Below are positions 54,101 to 63,554 of a DNA stretch of 64,000 nucleotides, in pieces (the stretch's first letter is position 1; every line of letters begins with the position of its first letter). The translations under genes and the position numbers were made by a program. The stretch spans positions 5,974,501 to 6,038,500 of the forward strand of contig JAGUCH010000007.1 in the NCBI GenBank assembly GCA_019096065.1. The letters are read 5' to 3'. The DNA is from Paracyclopina nana. Its lineage: Eukaryota; Arthropoda; Copepoda; Cyclopoida; Cyclopettidae. The notes beneath the pieces are model-generated. The model made no database searches. It was not told where the DNA came from and saw only the letters and a list, made by a program, of their open reading frames with translations.

Positions 54101-57100
54101 CTTACATAGCTGATGCTGTAAAAATGTTTCTAAACGTGCATTTGCTACCTGAAGACAGACGATATCACAGACTCATTCATAGAGGACAAGCTTACGAGTT
54201 TGATTCATGGGTCTTTGGCAACGTAGCATCGCCATATGCAGCACTGTATACTATGAAAGAAATTGCTAAAGAAGGAAAATTACATCCACTGACTGAGTAC
54301 GTGTTCAACTCGTGCCTGTACATGGATGACATCATTTTCAGCTGCAATACCACAGAGGAAGCTCTGGCAGTCTACAATGATGTAAAAAACGTGCACGCTA
54401 AGTCGAAAATGGTATTCAAAAAGTGGGTCAGTTCAGACAGAGACTTCATGACCAAAATTGATAACGAAGACTGGCATCCAGCCTTCGAGTTAAGCTCGAA
54501 CAATCCGGATGTGAAAGCCCTTGGAATCAAGTGGCAATCCAGCACAGACGAAATAACGTTCAACCCTCTAAAAAAGGGACTGAGTGATGAAGATCTAAAA
54601 ATTGTGACGAGACGCTACATAGTGTCAATAGTAGCTCAAATATATGATCCACATGACTTACTAGCCCCATTCACCTTGAAAGGGCGACTCATTGCCCAGG
54701 AAGTCTGGGGTCTGAATGACACGCTAAAACTTGGATGGGATGACAAGTTAATCGATTATATAGATAAAGACGAAAGAATTGGTCCCATTTTGAAAGCTTT
54801 TCAGCAGTTCGTGAACGAGGGAACCAGAATTAACGAGATAGTATTACCTCGTTATATATCTAGCGTGAACTTTAAAAAGAGAGAGCTTCATGCTTTTTGC
54901 GACGCCTCAAAGAAGGCTTACTGCGTAGCAGTGTACATTCGTAATATATATGACGATATGGGCCAGCCTAGAATAAGTGCTCACCTGCTTGTAGCGAAGA
55001 AAAGACTCATCTCGGCTTCCGGACGAACAATTCCACAAGCTGAATTGATGGGAGCCGTCTGCGCAGCTCAAATTGTCCCTCAAACTGATCTGAACCTAAA
55101 AGAAGTAGATCACGTAATTGCACCAGAAGACGTTCATTATTACCTGGATTCGAAGTGTGCTCTGTGGTGGATTAAAAGAACCCAGCGAAGACTGGTCCCA
55201 TTCGTAGCTACCAGAGTCTCTGTGGTCAGAGAAGCCACTAAAGCCAATGAATGGCATTACATAGCCACAGACAAGAACCCCAGTGACAAAGGCACTAGAG
55301 GCCTTAACTTTGACGAATTCGTGGCTGCCTCGAAGCTCTGGTTCAAAGGACCAGATTTAGAAAACCCAGACTATAAAATAGATTCCGGAGACGAATTTGA
55401 AGTCATGCCTGAGGAGGACGCGGAGGAAATCCGGAACTCCATAGCAAAAATCTGTTTGTTCAGTCATCTAAAGCTGAAAAACTTTTACCCATCGATGTCG
55501 TTCGATAAAATAAGGGGTTTGTTTAAGTTGAATACAGACTGGCCTGAAGAAAGACCTGACACGTTAGCATACGTATCAAAACTAAATAAAAAAGTGCTGT
55601 TTAGCAGTGAATACTTGGCTTTCAAATACAATGATTTGTTGAGGCTGCTGAAACATGTCTGGCGACTTATGGGCATACGTGATAAACTGGCCACAAAGTG
55701 CATTGAAAAGCACGATTTAGCTGATAGAAAAAACGTCCTACCAGTCTTTCAGCTAAAGCAAAAGACGTCAAAAGTGAGAGACATGAAACATGCACTAACT
55801 TTTGTTATTAAGGAAGCTCAAGCAGAAGTTTTTTCAGACGTGAATTCTCACCTGAAGGAAGAATTTCGAGCTTTCAATGCCCAAGTAGATGCAAATGGCA
55901 TCATACGCGGGGAATCCAGGCTTGAAGGCATGCAAGCGATCTCTGTGTATCAAAAAAGACCAATAATGTTGCCGAAGAAGCACCATCTGACCCATTTAAT
56001 AGTCCAAAACATTCACGAAGTGAATCACGCCTCGGTCAGAGACACGATGAATGAGTTCCTTAAATTTTTCCACGTCAAAGGACTGAGAGACCTGACAAAA
56101 AGGATAGTAAGGCATTGTGTCAAATGCAACCTAACTAAAGGCAAGCCGTATCAAAGTCAACACATGGCGCCTTTGCCTGACAGGCATCTGGAGACACTGA
56201 AACTGTTTGAGACCGTCTCCATCGATTTTGCAGGACCTGCAAAAGTGCAAATTGGGCGTCCAATATATAAGTACTACTTACTGATTATAGTATGCCAGCA
56301 GACGCACGCTGTACACATAGAGATGACAGAACTCATGGCCACAGAGCACATCCTGACAGCACTACAGCGCATGGAAAGTAGACACAGAATTCCAACAACT
56401 GCCCGATCTGCCAATGCACCGCAGTTTTGCGCCGCAGAAAAGCTACTTGTCCCGGACAGACAAAGCCTGGCAGAGTCGATGACAATCGAACATTGGGACT
56501 ACTCGCCAGTCTACAGTCCACAAAACAATGGCTTGGCCGAAAAAATGGTCCATTTGGCCAAAATGAGGTTGCCAGACCTGCAATCATACGAGTTCACGTT
56601 AGATGGACTAATGACGTCATTGGCGATGATATCAGACCTGATAAACGGAAGGCCAATTGAATACATACAAACAAACGAAATAGAAGGACTTCTTTGTGTC
56701 AATGATTTATTGAAGTGCGGGATCGATTTTGACTCGAGCCAGTTGAGGCTGTTGAACGAGAATAAGTTCGCGAACCTCTACTTGAACATACGTGACGTCA
56801 TCGACGATTTCTGGAAAAATTGGACGTCAAGTATATTAGATACCTTAAAAACTTACCCGAAATGGACTGCTTTTCGAGATGACCCGAAATGCGGGGAAGT
56901 TTGCATCCTGATGGAATCGAATGAACTAGTCCCCAGGAGCTCATGGCGATGGGGTAGAATCCACAAGGTTCTGCGTGACAATGACGGCCTGGCTAGAAAG
57001 TGCGTAATGTTGATTGCCAGGAACCAATCCAAAATGCCAGGCATGAAAATAAAGCCGGCTCGAAAGGAGACGTACTCAATACGTCAAATAATACCTTTAA

Positions 57101-60100
57101 ATGTACTTTATTAAGGTGAAAAAGTACAAAGTTTCAGCTTTTAAAGAGCCAAAGCGTGCAGAAAAGCTGAAAAGTAAACAAAGTCTCGATGAGATGTAAC
57201 CGCGTCCACGATTCGTCGAGGACTGATGACGTCACTCGTGAATTCTTCACGAGGCGGGGAAGGATTCGAACCGTGAATCGCGCGGCAAAAAGCCGTAAAC
57301 AAACAGGGTGCGAGTTGAGCAAACGTCACACGGCGAGAAGACCAATTTCGCTACATAAAAGTCACCCGGTTAGATCGACACGTAGCCATAAATCATCTCA
57401 TCACAGGGCGAGCGCCAAGGTCATAAAAGCTCAGCTTCTTCACTATATAAAGCGAGTCGAGGAGACGGTCCCCATCATTCCAATTCCGAGACGTCACCCG
57501 ATAAGTAGTTATCGTTTTCGCAATGGCCCACCGCAGCAGCAGCAATTATGCCAAACACCGCCAGGCTTATCAGTCGAAGCGAGGCCCCACACCCGAGGAG
57601 AAGCGGTATCCTTTCAATATTCCCCCTGTGTACGTCAGGGACCTGAAAAACAAAGGTATGGATGTCGCGTCTGCCTTCTTTGATCCTAAGAACAGGGTCA
57701 TGGCCACCCCAGACATGGCGGGCCATCATTCGAAGCTGTCAGTTGATCAACTCAAACAAAGGCTGCCATGGACCAAGCTTGACGAGGCCAGGCTCATATA
57801 TATCGCCAAAACGAGGTTTGAGGACGCGCTCAAACTATATCCGGAGCTATACAAGGCATACGTGGACGAAGCTCAGGCCATGGGCTTCTCAGGTGACTTA
57901 TTTAAGCTCAGACGTGAAAGGCAAAGTGAAGCGGATAGAGAGTTAGCGTTGAAGGGACACGCATATCTGAAAACAGAACGTGAAACTCTAGAACGAATGA
58001 TTGCCGAGAAGTCAGGGGCGACGGTAGCGTCGCGAAAGTCGAACTCAGGCCCCTCGAAGCTGAGGGGTGCAGAGAGCCTGCCGAGGAACCACGCCATTTC
58101 GTTCTCGTTTAGAGACCCCAGGACCGACCCCATAGGCCTGGCATCGACGCATTCCGGAGATCAAGCTGTCCTTATACCAGTGACTGGCTTGGCGCACATG
58201 CTCAGGAAGCATCCCGAGGTCAAGGTCCAAGACCTCTTCGACTTGGATCCGAGGCACCAGCTGGAAGACCATGAACGCTACCAGCTACGAAGAGGTGAGG
58301 CAGACTTTGTGGGCTACCTTCGAGGCCAGAATAGGCCGTCTCCCACTCCGGATTTGATCGATCTGACCGCCCCGTCTACGTCGTCATCCTCATCAGCTGC
58401 CGAATTCACTGACGAGAGTCCTATGACGTCAGGCATGACCACGCCCGCTACCTCGGTGACTTCCACGGAATCGGGAAGCATTGTCCCAGTGCCTCCCCCA
58501 CCACCGATGCCAAAAAGGCCCTCAACGCCGCCTCCAGGCCCCCCTAAAGCCTTGTCTGCACGTCAGGCGAAGATCGATCAATTGAAGGCCGAGATTGCAG
58601 CGATGCCTCTCCCTTCTGTCGAGCAACTATTCGCCCCCAAATCCGAGCCAGCCACCGAGGAGAAACATGACAACGAAGAACTCCTAATCCACGAGTCCGG
58701 TGACGAGGACATGGCCGAGGAGGAGGAAAAGCCGAATTTCGATCTTTTAGATTGATTCAGCTGATGTCGCTGAATGCGGGGAATGAAGGAAAAATCGACT
58801 CGTCTTTCACCAAACCTCGAAGCCCAGCACGCGACGACGCGATGATCTCAGCTTTATGTCAGTTTCGCTGTTCCACTGATAACCGCGAAAATACATCAGT
58901 TCATGTTATTATTCCACACCGACAAGTTGTTTCGTTTATTCGACACTTTCGTACGAAGATTCTCTTCACCGGGACTTCGGCTATATCCGCAAGTTAAGGA
59001 CGATTACCTGAAGACTTAGTAGCTTCAGGCCTCTTCCTTTCAGATCGAATAAAAGTTCCAGCCATAACTCAGGAACAAAAGCGAATATCAAACTGGCACA
59101 AAGTAGAGTCGTTAACAGATATCTTTTTAATTTTCATAAAATCAGGATTTATAAAGGAGTCTAAAATATTCGTTGAGGGAGCTAAAATCAGGAAATATTA
59201 TTCAATGGATAAATCTATTTTGCCTTTAAAAAAGCCTCTCGGTTTGCCTAGCCAGTAAAATCCGAACACGCCCAACTGCCTTAGAGCGAATTTATAAAAG
59301 TAAACAAACTCGCTACACGCAAGAAGCCAAGAACAGAAGCGATCTCTTAAAATTGGTGAAGTGTTACTTTTAAAGAAAGCGATTTCAGGAGCGGTTTTAA
59401 GGTAAGAAAATGTATTTTTTTACTTGGCTGAGGGGAAGTTGTAGTTGATGTAGTTGTAGAAGTAGGAGTAGCTGGTGTTGTGCTTGGTTCAACTACTGGA
59501 GGTACAAAAGTCACATTGGCAAATGGAATGCATCCTTCTTCATCCCAGGAAATCTCTTCAGCTGATCCTGTTAACTTGGGACAATCCTCCAGCCCATCAC
59601 ACCTTTGCACATCACAGATTCTGGTTTTCCCATCTGGACATGCAATTTGGGTGTCTGCCCTGCAGCCCACAGGCTGGGGAGAGGGAACTGGGACTATTCC
59701 AGGGGCTGGGCAATTTCTTTCATCAGAGTTGTCTTGTGGGCAATCAACCATACCATTGCAAATGAAAGCTTTGTCAATGCAAGGTCCAGTGTCACATTGA
59801 TGTTCCCCTATGTCACACCCTGCAAAAAATTGCTTTGAGTTCCTTTTTTATTTATTTCTTAAGTATTCATGCCAGATGCTTGCTTGACTGTGAATCTTAA
59901 AGTTTCTTCAGCTAGTTAAGAATTCTTATCTCAAATTATTCAAGTTTGTAAATCCCTCCTGCCTTACAAGTTTAATTTTTGTTAATTTTTACCTTCATTG
60001 TCTTGGCACCTTCTCTCATCTGAGCCATCATTGCAATCCTCCCTTCCATCACATCTCACTGAGATGGGAACACATTCACCAGACAGACACTGCAACTCAC

Positions 60101-61417
60101 TGCTCAAACACTGAGAGGGCACATCCCCTATGAAAAGAAACTGGGATTAGAATCTTCAATTGTCATGAATTATTTACCTCACCTGTATCTGAGAAAGGTC
60201 TCCACCAATTTTGGCCAGCAGGTTGAGCCTCATAAGGCACAATTTGATTTTGCAAGCTGGACTCTAGGGCATATTTGAGCACCTCCACTTCACTATTTGG
60301 CAACTTTTCTGCTGTGAGATCCAGCTTTACCAGTGACTTGTCATTGCTTGTTGGGCTAAAGTTGAGAACTGTCACCACTTGTTGGCCAGGGATGTTGGCA
60401 TAGGTTCTGTCAAATCCAAGCCTCAGTTTGGTGGCAGCAGTGAGAAACTGGGTTGAACTGGGCTCAAGCAGGGCAGGATTCCAGGGCAGGCCTGGCAAAA
60501 TTAAAGCTATCCTGATGACCAAAAACTCTGAGTCATCATCATCATCATAGGCATCATCATTTCCAGAGCCTCCCTCATCATCATCATCATAAACACTTCC
60601 ATACTCAGCTTGCCTTGAGTTTCTTGGTGTTATCCAAGAATAAGGAGCTGGTGCTCCTACATAGTAAGGATCTCTGCCAAACTGAAAAAAACAGCAAATT
60701 TTCCCTGATAAATCCCTGCACATCTCATAAATTATTCTATGAACAAAATCCTTACTAAAACAGAAGTGCTTAAAAATTGTTTATCTGGCATTTTTTCTAG
60801 GTTGTTGAGCTTTATTGCAATATTTACAAGCTGAGTTTAGGTTTTTCTTGGCATTTTCACCAAAAAATTCTTAATGGCAACATTGAACTTTGCAAAATAG
60901 TAGAATATAGTCATAGTTTGTTGAGCATAGCAGCAATAACAGTGCAGAAAAGTGAGCAATCCGAAAGGAAGTGTTAGTCAATGTTGACATTAAAGTTGAA
61001 CGAATTTCCTTTTAATAGCTCCTGGCTGCTGCTGAGCAGCACTGTGTGCAAAATGCCGAAAAAAGGACCGAGACAACATTTGTTTATATCAATTGCAAAC
61101 AGACATCACCTTTTACACGGCAGCACATAAACGCAGACACTGTGGGAAAATGAGGCCACAAACCTCTGGCCTTTTTAAAGAAAACCTGCAAATCTGAATG
61201 CTGGAAAGGACTATTTTTATCTCAAAGCAAAAATTAGCTTAGGTACTCGGCAGAAAGATAAGGCATATTTATGCAAATTAGGCCGTTTTGCCAGGATTTT
61301 ATTTTATATACTCATTATCAGTAAAAGTTCACTCACCCTGTTTTTATGGTAGTTTGAGGTGTCTGCTTGAATATAATGACAAGCCAGCAAAAGTAGAGTT
61401 GCAAAGACAATGGGCAT
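24328..61417 (-). CDS. HSPG2: Perlecan (basement-membrane heparan sulfate proteoglycan), about 54 exons
   Basis: Large secreted basement-membrane proteoglycan, the homologue of vertebrate HSPG2, Drosophila trol and nematode unc-52. Domain order from the N-terminus: signal peptide, acidic Ser-Gly region, SEA-like domain, LDLa modules, Ig, a long LDLa run, Ig, LDLa, Ig, laminin IV (LamB) with laminin-type EGF modules, more LDLa, two further LamB/EGF units, a series of Ig domains with one LDLa among them, then LamG and EGF modules in the standard domain V order and a short acidic tail. Splice phases were checked across the large introns (59424 to 48799; 43384 to 40172) and agree. The gene spans 37 kb, of which about 10 kb is a retrotransposon and about 5 kb is introns holding nested genes. 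Exon edges within the dense parts were read by eye and may be off by a few bases. Confidence 0.9.
27389..34590 (-). other. Perlecan central part 3: LamB/EGF units and Ig series
   Basis: LamB remainder (34590-34392), laminin EGF modules (34323-34100, 33785-33634, 33421-about 33200), a third LamB (about 32950-32340) and a laminin EGF pair (about 32230-31960). About ten Ig domains follow from 31894 to 27389, most showing the C...W...D(A/S)G.Y.C pattern. A repeat linker sits at 29298-29480 and a single LDLa ([16 protein letters not shown]) at about 28110-27920. Confidence 0.8.
29298..29480 (-). repeat. In-frame 24-bp repeat inside perlecan coding sequence
   Basis: Seven to eight copies of a 24-bp unit encode NNRPEYDQ with small changes (RPDYGQ, RPEYGQ). 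It forms a hydrophilic linker between two Ig domains. The low divergence suggests recent expansion. Confidence 0.9.
34591..35546. other. Perlecan intron segment upstream of the nested peptide gene
   Basis: AT-rich, no ORF. At about 35277-35342 there are four imperfect copies of CGGATTTTTACGG-like sequence. The segment just upstream of 35547 may serve as promoter for the nested gene. Confidence 0.5.
35547..35554 (+). promoter_or_regulatory. TATA box of the nested peptide gene
   Basis: TATAAAGG in CCTATAAAGGCCCGC, 161 bp upstream of the inferred start codon and on the strand opposite to perlecan. Confidence 0.65.
35715..36707 (+). CDS. Small secreted peptide precursor, neuropeptide-like, nested in perlecan intron
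   Basis: Not recognised as a known family. Two exons, 35715-35831 and 36423-36707, join in phase 0 with a GTACTT donor and a TATAGCAG acceptor, giving 133 residues. The N-terminus [20 protein letters not shown]... looks like a signal peptide ending near ICQA. Three cysteines remain, two of them six residues apart (CQGNNLLC). An acidic middle ([12 protein letters not shown]) follows, then a Lys-Arg site (LWKR) that would release a 37-residue C-terminal peptide. Within it, [11 protein letters not shown] resembles the LAQQ...RKL part of vertebrate corticotropin-releasing hormone; this may be chance. No amidation Gly is seen. A TATA box upstream and AATAAA at 36816 support a real gene. Confidence 0.6.
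36139..36195 (+). repeat. Dispersed repeat copy 2
   Basis: GTCCGTGGCGGGGAGCGG followed by CTCGGATTATTTGAGCGGAG; a relative of the sequences at 3225-3262 and 43558-43605. It falls in the intron of the nested peptide gene. Confidence 0.6.
36816..36821 (+). terminator. Poly(A) signal of the nested peptide gene
   Basis: AATAAA 109 bp after the stop codon. Confidence 0.6.
39150..39340. mobile_element. MITE with GGTTCACCTAC termini
   Basis: GGTTCACCTACAAAATTACG at the left is mirrored as CCGTAATTTGTAGGTGAACT at the right, about 150 bp apart. Intronic and non-coding. Confidence 0.6.
39356..39542. mobile_element. MITE with GGCCCTGTTCACC termini
   Basis: Begins TAGGCCCTGTTCACC and ends GGTGAACAGGTCCTTTAA, with further subterminal pairing (TGACGGTC / ACGGTCAT). 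It lies directly beside the MITE at 39150-39340 and resembles the one at 6951-7060. Confidence 0.6.
40173..41651. other. Perlecan intron upstream of the calmodulin-like gene
   Basis: AT-rich, no supported ORF. Presumably contains the promoter of the nested gene, but no convincing TATA box was found in the last 200 bp. Confidence 0.45.
41652..43142 (+). CDS. Calmodulin/troponin-C-like four-EF-hand protein, nested in perlecan intron
   Basis: Calcium sensor, probably cytosolic. Exon 1 (41652-41717) encodes [20 protein letters not shown] and the first loop residue. Exon 2 (42750-43142) completes a protein of 152 residues. The four calcium loops all keep canonical positions: [36 protein letters not shown] and [24 protein letters not shown] and FKEAF match calmodulin closely, while the Met-rich [10 protein letters not shown] and divergent linker suit troponin C or a calmodulin-like paralogue. 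The 1.03-kb intron (41718-42749) is AT-rich with nothing recognised. AATAAA is at 43216. The gene runs opposite to perlecan. Confidence 0.9.
43384..48799 (-). other. Perlecan central part 1: Ig, LDLa run, Ig, LDLa, Ig, LamB/EGF
   Basis: An Ig domain (about 48799-48546) is followed by about ten LDLa modules in separate small exons from 48495 to 46540. A Thr-rich linker near 48000 sits among them. A second Ig is split over 46500-46118, three LDLa modules lie at 45876-45432, and a third Ig at about 45368-45100. Laminin-type EGF pieces flank a laminin IV domain (about 44871-44377). Laminin EGF modules continue to 43384 (for example [15 protein letters not shown]). Confidence 0.8.
43558..43605 (+). 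repeat. Dispersed repeat copy 3
   Basis: GCGTCCGCGGCGGGGATCGG and GGATAATTTGAGCGGAGC, matching the copy at 36139-36195 with an internal deletion. Lies in a perlecan intron. Confidence 0.6.
48923..49181 (+). repeat. 5' LTR
   Basis: 259 bp, begins TGAAGGAAAAATCG and ends CTCTTCCTTTCA. No difference from the 3' LTR was found by eye. Confidence 0.95.
49182..49195 (+). other. Primer-binding site, tRNA-Lys type
   Basis: TGGCGCCCAACGTG directly follows the 5' LTR. It matches the complement of the 3' end of the tRNA-Lys(CUU) type used as primer by several retroelements. Confidence 0.75.
49196..50530 (+). other. Element leader with two antisense tRNA-Tyr 5'-half sequences
   Basis: Untranslated leader rich in short repeats (GACGC and GCGTCAGGTGACGCC-like). 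At 49854-49879 and 50041-50066 it carries GCTCTACCAACTGAG(C/T)TATCG plus AAGGA, the reverse complement of the first 25-26 nt of tRNA-Tyr. Both lie in a tandemly duplicated block of about 65 bp. Confidence 0.7.
50531..52942 (+). other. Gag-like region of the BEL/Pao element
   Basis: Open frame of about 800 residues: coiled, charged N-terminal half, a DUF1759-like segment ([15 protein letters not shown]), and C-terminal Cys/His clusters typical of BEL/Pao gag ([24 protein letters not shown]). Confidence 0.8.
52948..57114 (+). other. Protease, reverse transcriptase, RNase H and integrase region
   Basis: In order: an aspartic-protease-like part (DUF1758 type), a reverse transcriptase with a YMDD box, an RNase H part, an integrase with His/Cys zinc-binding N-terminus ([14 protein letters not shown]) and catalytic core, and a DUF5641-like end (WRWGRIHKV). 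Described as a region only. Confidence 0.85.
57523..58755 (+). other. Extra 3' reading frame of the element, unknown function
   Basis: 410 codons open from ATG to stop between the integrase region and the 3' LTR. The product is charged, with a basic N-terminal half, a Ser/Thr/Pro-rich segment including [18 protein letters not shown], and an acidic C-terminus. No signal peptide or transmembrane helix is seen, so it does not look like an envelope. No known domain recognised. Confidence 0.6.
58784..59042 (+). repeat. 3' LTR
   Basis: 259 bp, apparently identical to the 5' LTR, preceded by a short purine tract (GCGGGGAA) and followed by the GATCG duplication. Confidence 0.95.
59424..61417 (-). 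other. Perlecan N-terminal part: signal peptide, SEA-like, first LDLa modules
   Basis: Exon 1 (61417-61337) is a 27-residue signal peptide exon ([18 protein letters not shown]). Exon 2 (60681-60183) has an Asp/Glu-rich stretch containing [11 protein letters not shown], a good glycosaminoglycan attachment context, then an SEA-like domain. Exon 3 (about 60128-59993) is an LDLa module ([16 protein letters not shown]). Exon 4 (about 59822-59424) has a second LDLa, an LDLa-like module and a Thr-rich linker. The next exon (48799) lies beyond the retrotransposon. Confidence 0.85.
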
Positions 61418-61456
61418 TTTTTGATGTCTGAATTTGCTCCTCTCTGAAAATTCTGC

Positions 61457-61464
61457 CTTTTAAA
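61457..61464 (-). promoter_or_regulatory. TATA-like element of perlecan
   Basis: TTTAAAAG on the minus strand, 40 bp upstream of the perlecan ATG. This spacing leaves a very short leader. Confidence 0.35.
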
Positions 61465-62878
61465 TTCAGATCATTGCTACTCTGAGGTCAATTCTCTACT
61501 GCTGAAGATAAAAGATCCAAGAGGACAAATAAAAACTGCTGATAATGATTATAATGCTATGAAGTAGGTGAACACTCCTTTCTTCCCTGAAAGGGATTTT
61601 CTATACTGACTTACATTTCTTTGAGGGTATCAAGATGATGCGCCAAAGCAGCAAGCAAGCAGCTCGCTCTCCTATGCACCTTTGCAAAGCACATGGAGAT
61701 TTTCCCATCCTCTAAGGAAATTCCAATTAATTGGCTGCCTTTGAAAAATTCTAATTTCAGCAACTTTGTTACCACAAAAGAATTGATTGGATTGGGAGTG
61801 CATTTTTAAAGCTCTTTTCCCCAGAGTGCACTGTCTTATTTTACAGAAAATTCTATTTGGGTGGAGGAGACTTCTTCAATCTCCAATGCACATATGCCAA
61901 TTTCCAAATTTCTCCAATAGTCTGCCATATTTGATCCTTTTCATGTGCATGACTCAAAGGGATGGGCTCAATTAAGCATGTAATGATTCATTGGTGGTGC
62001 AAAAGGTGTATATTTGCTTTTGCAAGAAACTAAATATTTATTGAGTTACATACTACTTTTTCTTGTGAAAAGCTGTTAGTCATACAAAATTGGATGATCA
62101 TAAATGATGCCCAAAATAACAAATGGGGCATTGTTCCAATAGAAATTGAGTGTGCAAAAATTGCTTGCCTCTTGCTTATTTGGTAAGATGAGGGTAGTTC
62201 AAAGTTTTTGCTATCCTCACTGTAAAAGGAGTGAACACTTTCATTCATATTATCTACTGCTGTTTTTGCAAGCTGTTTTCTTTGATAAAGTGCTTTTAAA
62301 AAGTGGTCTCTGCTGGGTGCCCAAAAAGAAGCAGTGTTATTAATATTGACATTTTCTCACAAACACTGAATGTATTTCAGAAATGATGGGGTGTTCAAAT
62401 GTTCAGAGAGAGTGGATGTGTGTGTGGAATAAAATACATTATGGCATCTTAATGGGGCAAGTGTCATGTTTGCTATCCACCTGGAATCTATCTCAAGTTG
62501 TCACCTTCAATTCAGAGAGTGTCCCACAGAAATTGTCCCCACTTTTGGGCATCATGATAGCCATCAAAATAACTAAAGGATTTTCACCTGTGTAATTTTG
62601 CCCTGATGTGAAACACCCCTCTGTGCACACAGCAATTTTCAAGCAAAGTAATAAATTGTGGCATAAAAAGAAGAGCTCATTTTTCTCCAGTGTTTTATGG
62701 GTAAGTCTTTTTTATTATTTCTTATTAATGATAATCATTGTCAATTTCAGATTGACACCAATTCCTCTGAGGTACTATGCGTAGGAGTCTTTTAAAATTG
62801 TGTAGTCAGCCTTGCTGATGAAATGAAAGGAACTGTTGTTGTCTGCTGCAAGATTCTTGACTAAATGTGAAACATTTA
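61465..62878. other. Intergenic, perlecan to TMEM254-like gene
   Basis: Contains only short unsupported ORFs (for example 61787-61975 and 62030-62248). No repeat, tRNA or promoter was recognised. Confidence 0.45.
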
Positions 62879-63307
62879 TTATTGCACTGAAATGTAAAAT
62901 AGATGTTTCAGGCTGAGCCATCCAAACAGAAATGTGCTGAGAGTCCATTTTGCTGTTGCAACCAGATTCAACTGCCTTTAAAAGGCTGCCATGACAAATC
63001 CAATAATTCCTTCCACAGAATGAATTATCATGCAAATCTTGTAAAACTGCCAAACTGCATTTGGGTAGGAGAGGGCAAAATCATGCAATAAATGTCCAAA
63101 TGGGCCCAAATACAGCAACCAGTCAGGCTTTAGTGCCATGAGTTGAATAAAGCCAAATAAGCCAATGATTACTATGAATGAAACGAGTGGATTCACTGCG
63201 ACAAAATAGTCCTTTTTCACCACCACTGACATTTTGCTTGCCAAAACAGCTACTGCTGATAATAATGCACTTGACACAAGTGTAGCTCTTTGCCCAGAGA
63301 ACCTCAT
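62879..63307 (-). CDS. TMEM254-like (DUF4499) membrane protein, in-frame TAA before the last helix
   Basis: Small multi-pass membrane protein of unknown function. The frame from 63307 (MRFSGQRATL; a later Met, MSVVVKKDYF, is also possible) contains a hydrophobic helix (NPLVSFIVIIGLFGFIQLMA), then the family-like LGPFGHLLHDF and a second helix around IIHSVEGIIGFVM. A TAA follows at 62978-62980. Beyond it the same frame continues for 32 codons, including WTLSTFLFGWLSLKHLFYI, which resembles the family's final helix (LQTFLFG type), and ends at TAA 62879. AATAAA overlaps that second stop. Either the gene is broken, the sequence has an error, or the last helix is lost or read through. A 41-bp GT-AG intron spanning the TAA shifts frame and loses the helix. 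Confidence 0.55.
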
Positions 63308-63554
63308 TAATCATGATATCAAGAGAAAACTACTGATAATAATTTTGTTCTAATCATTGTAATTGTTTGCACGAAAGAATACTTGCCCATCACACTTTTC
63401 AAGTTTAAGGTTTAAAAATTGATGTTGTGGCCTGTCTCTACATTTTGTGACATCTAGTTTCTAATGGGAAGATCAGTTTACATCCTACTACTTTTGGGTG
63501 TTGTATTTCTTCAGGCCAAGCTGAATGACATAGCTTTTTCCATTCAATTCTGTG

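Larger units (their letters stand above)
48923..59042 (+). mobile_element. BEL/Pao LTR retrotransposon in a perlecan intron
   Basis: A 10,120-bp element opposite in orientation to perlecan. It has two 259-bp LTRs (TG...CA) that look identical, flanked by the 5-bp duplication GATCG (48918-48922 and 59043-59047). Order: 5' LTR, tRNA-Lys primer-binding site, 1.3-kb leader, gag-like region, protease/RT/RNase H/integrase region, an extra 3' reading frame, polypurine tract, 3' LTR. The family call rests on the DUF1759-type gag segment, gag Cys/His clusters, BEL-type protease and RT layout, and a DUF5641-like integrase C-terminus. It looks close to whole, with perhaps one or two breaks. Identical LTRs mean a very young insertion. 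It sits in an intron that would otherwise be about 0.5 kb. Confidence 0.93.

Noticed and set aside
57523-58755. Third frame of the BEL/Pao element as an envelope gene
   Set aside because: No signal peptide, transmembrane helix or conserved Cys pattern; composition is charged and Pro/Ser-rich.
24328-61417. Splitting the perlecan stretch into several separate genes
   Set aside because: Splice phases agree across both largest introns, the domain order is that of perlecan, and no internal signal-peptide exon on the minus strand was found.
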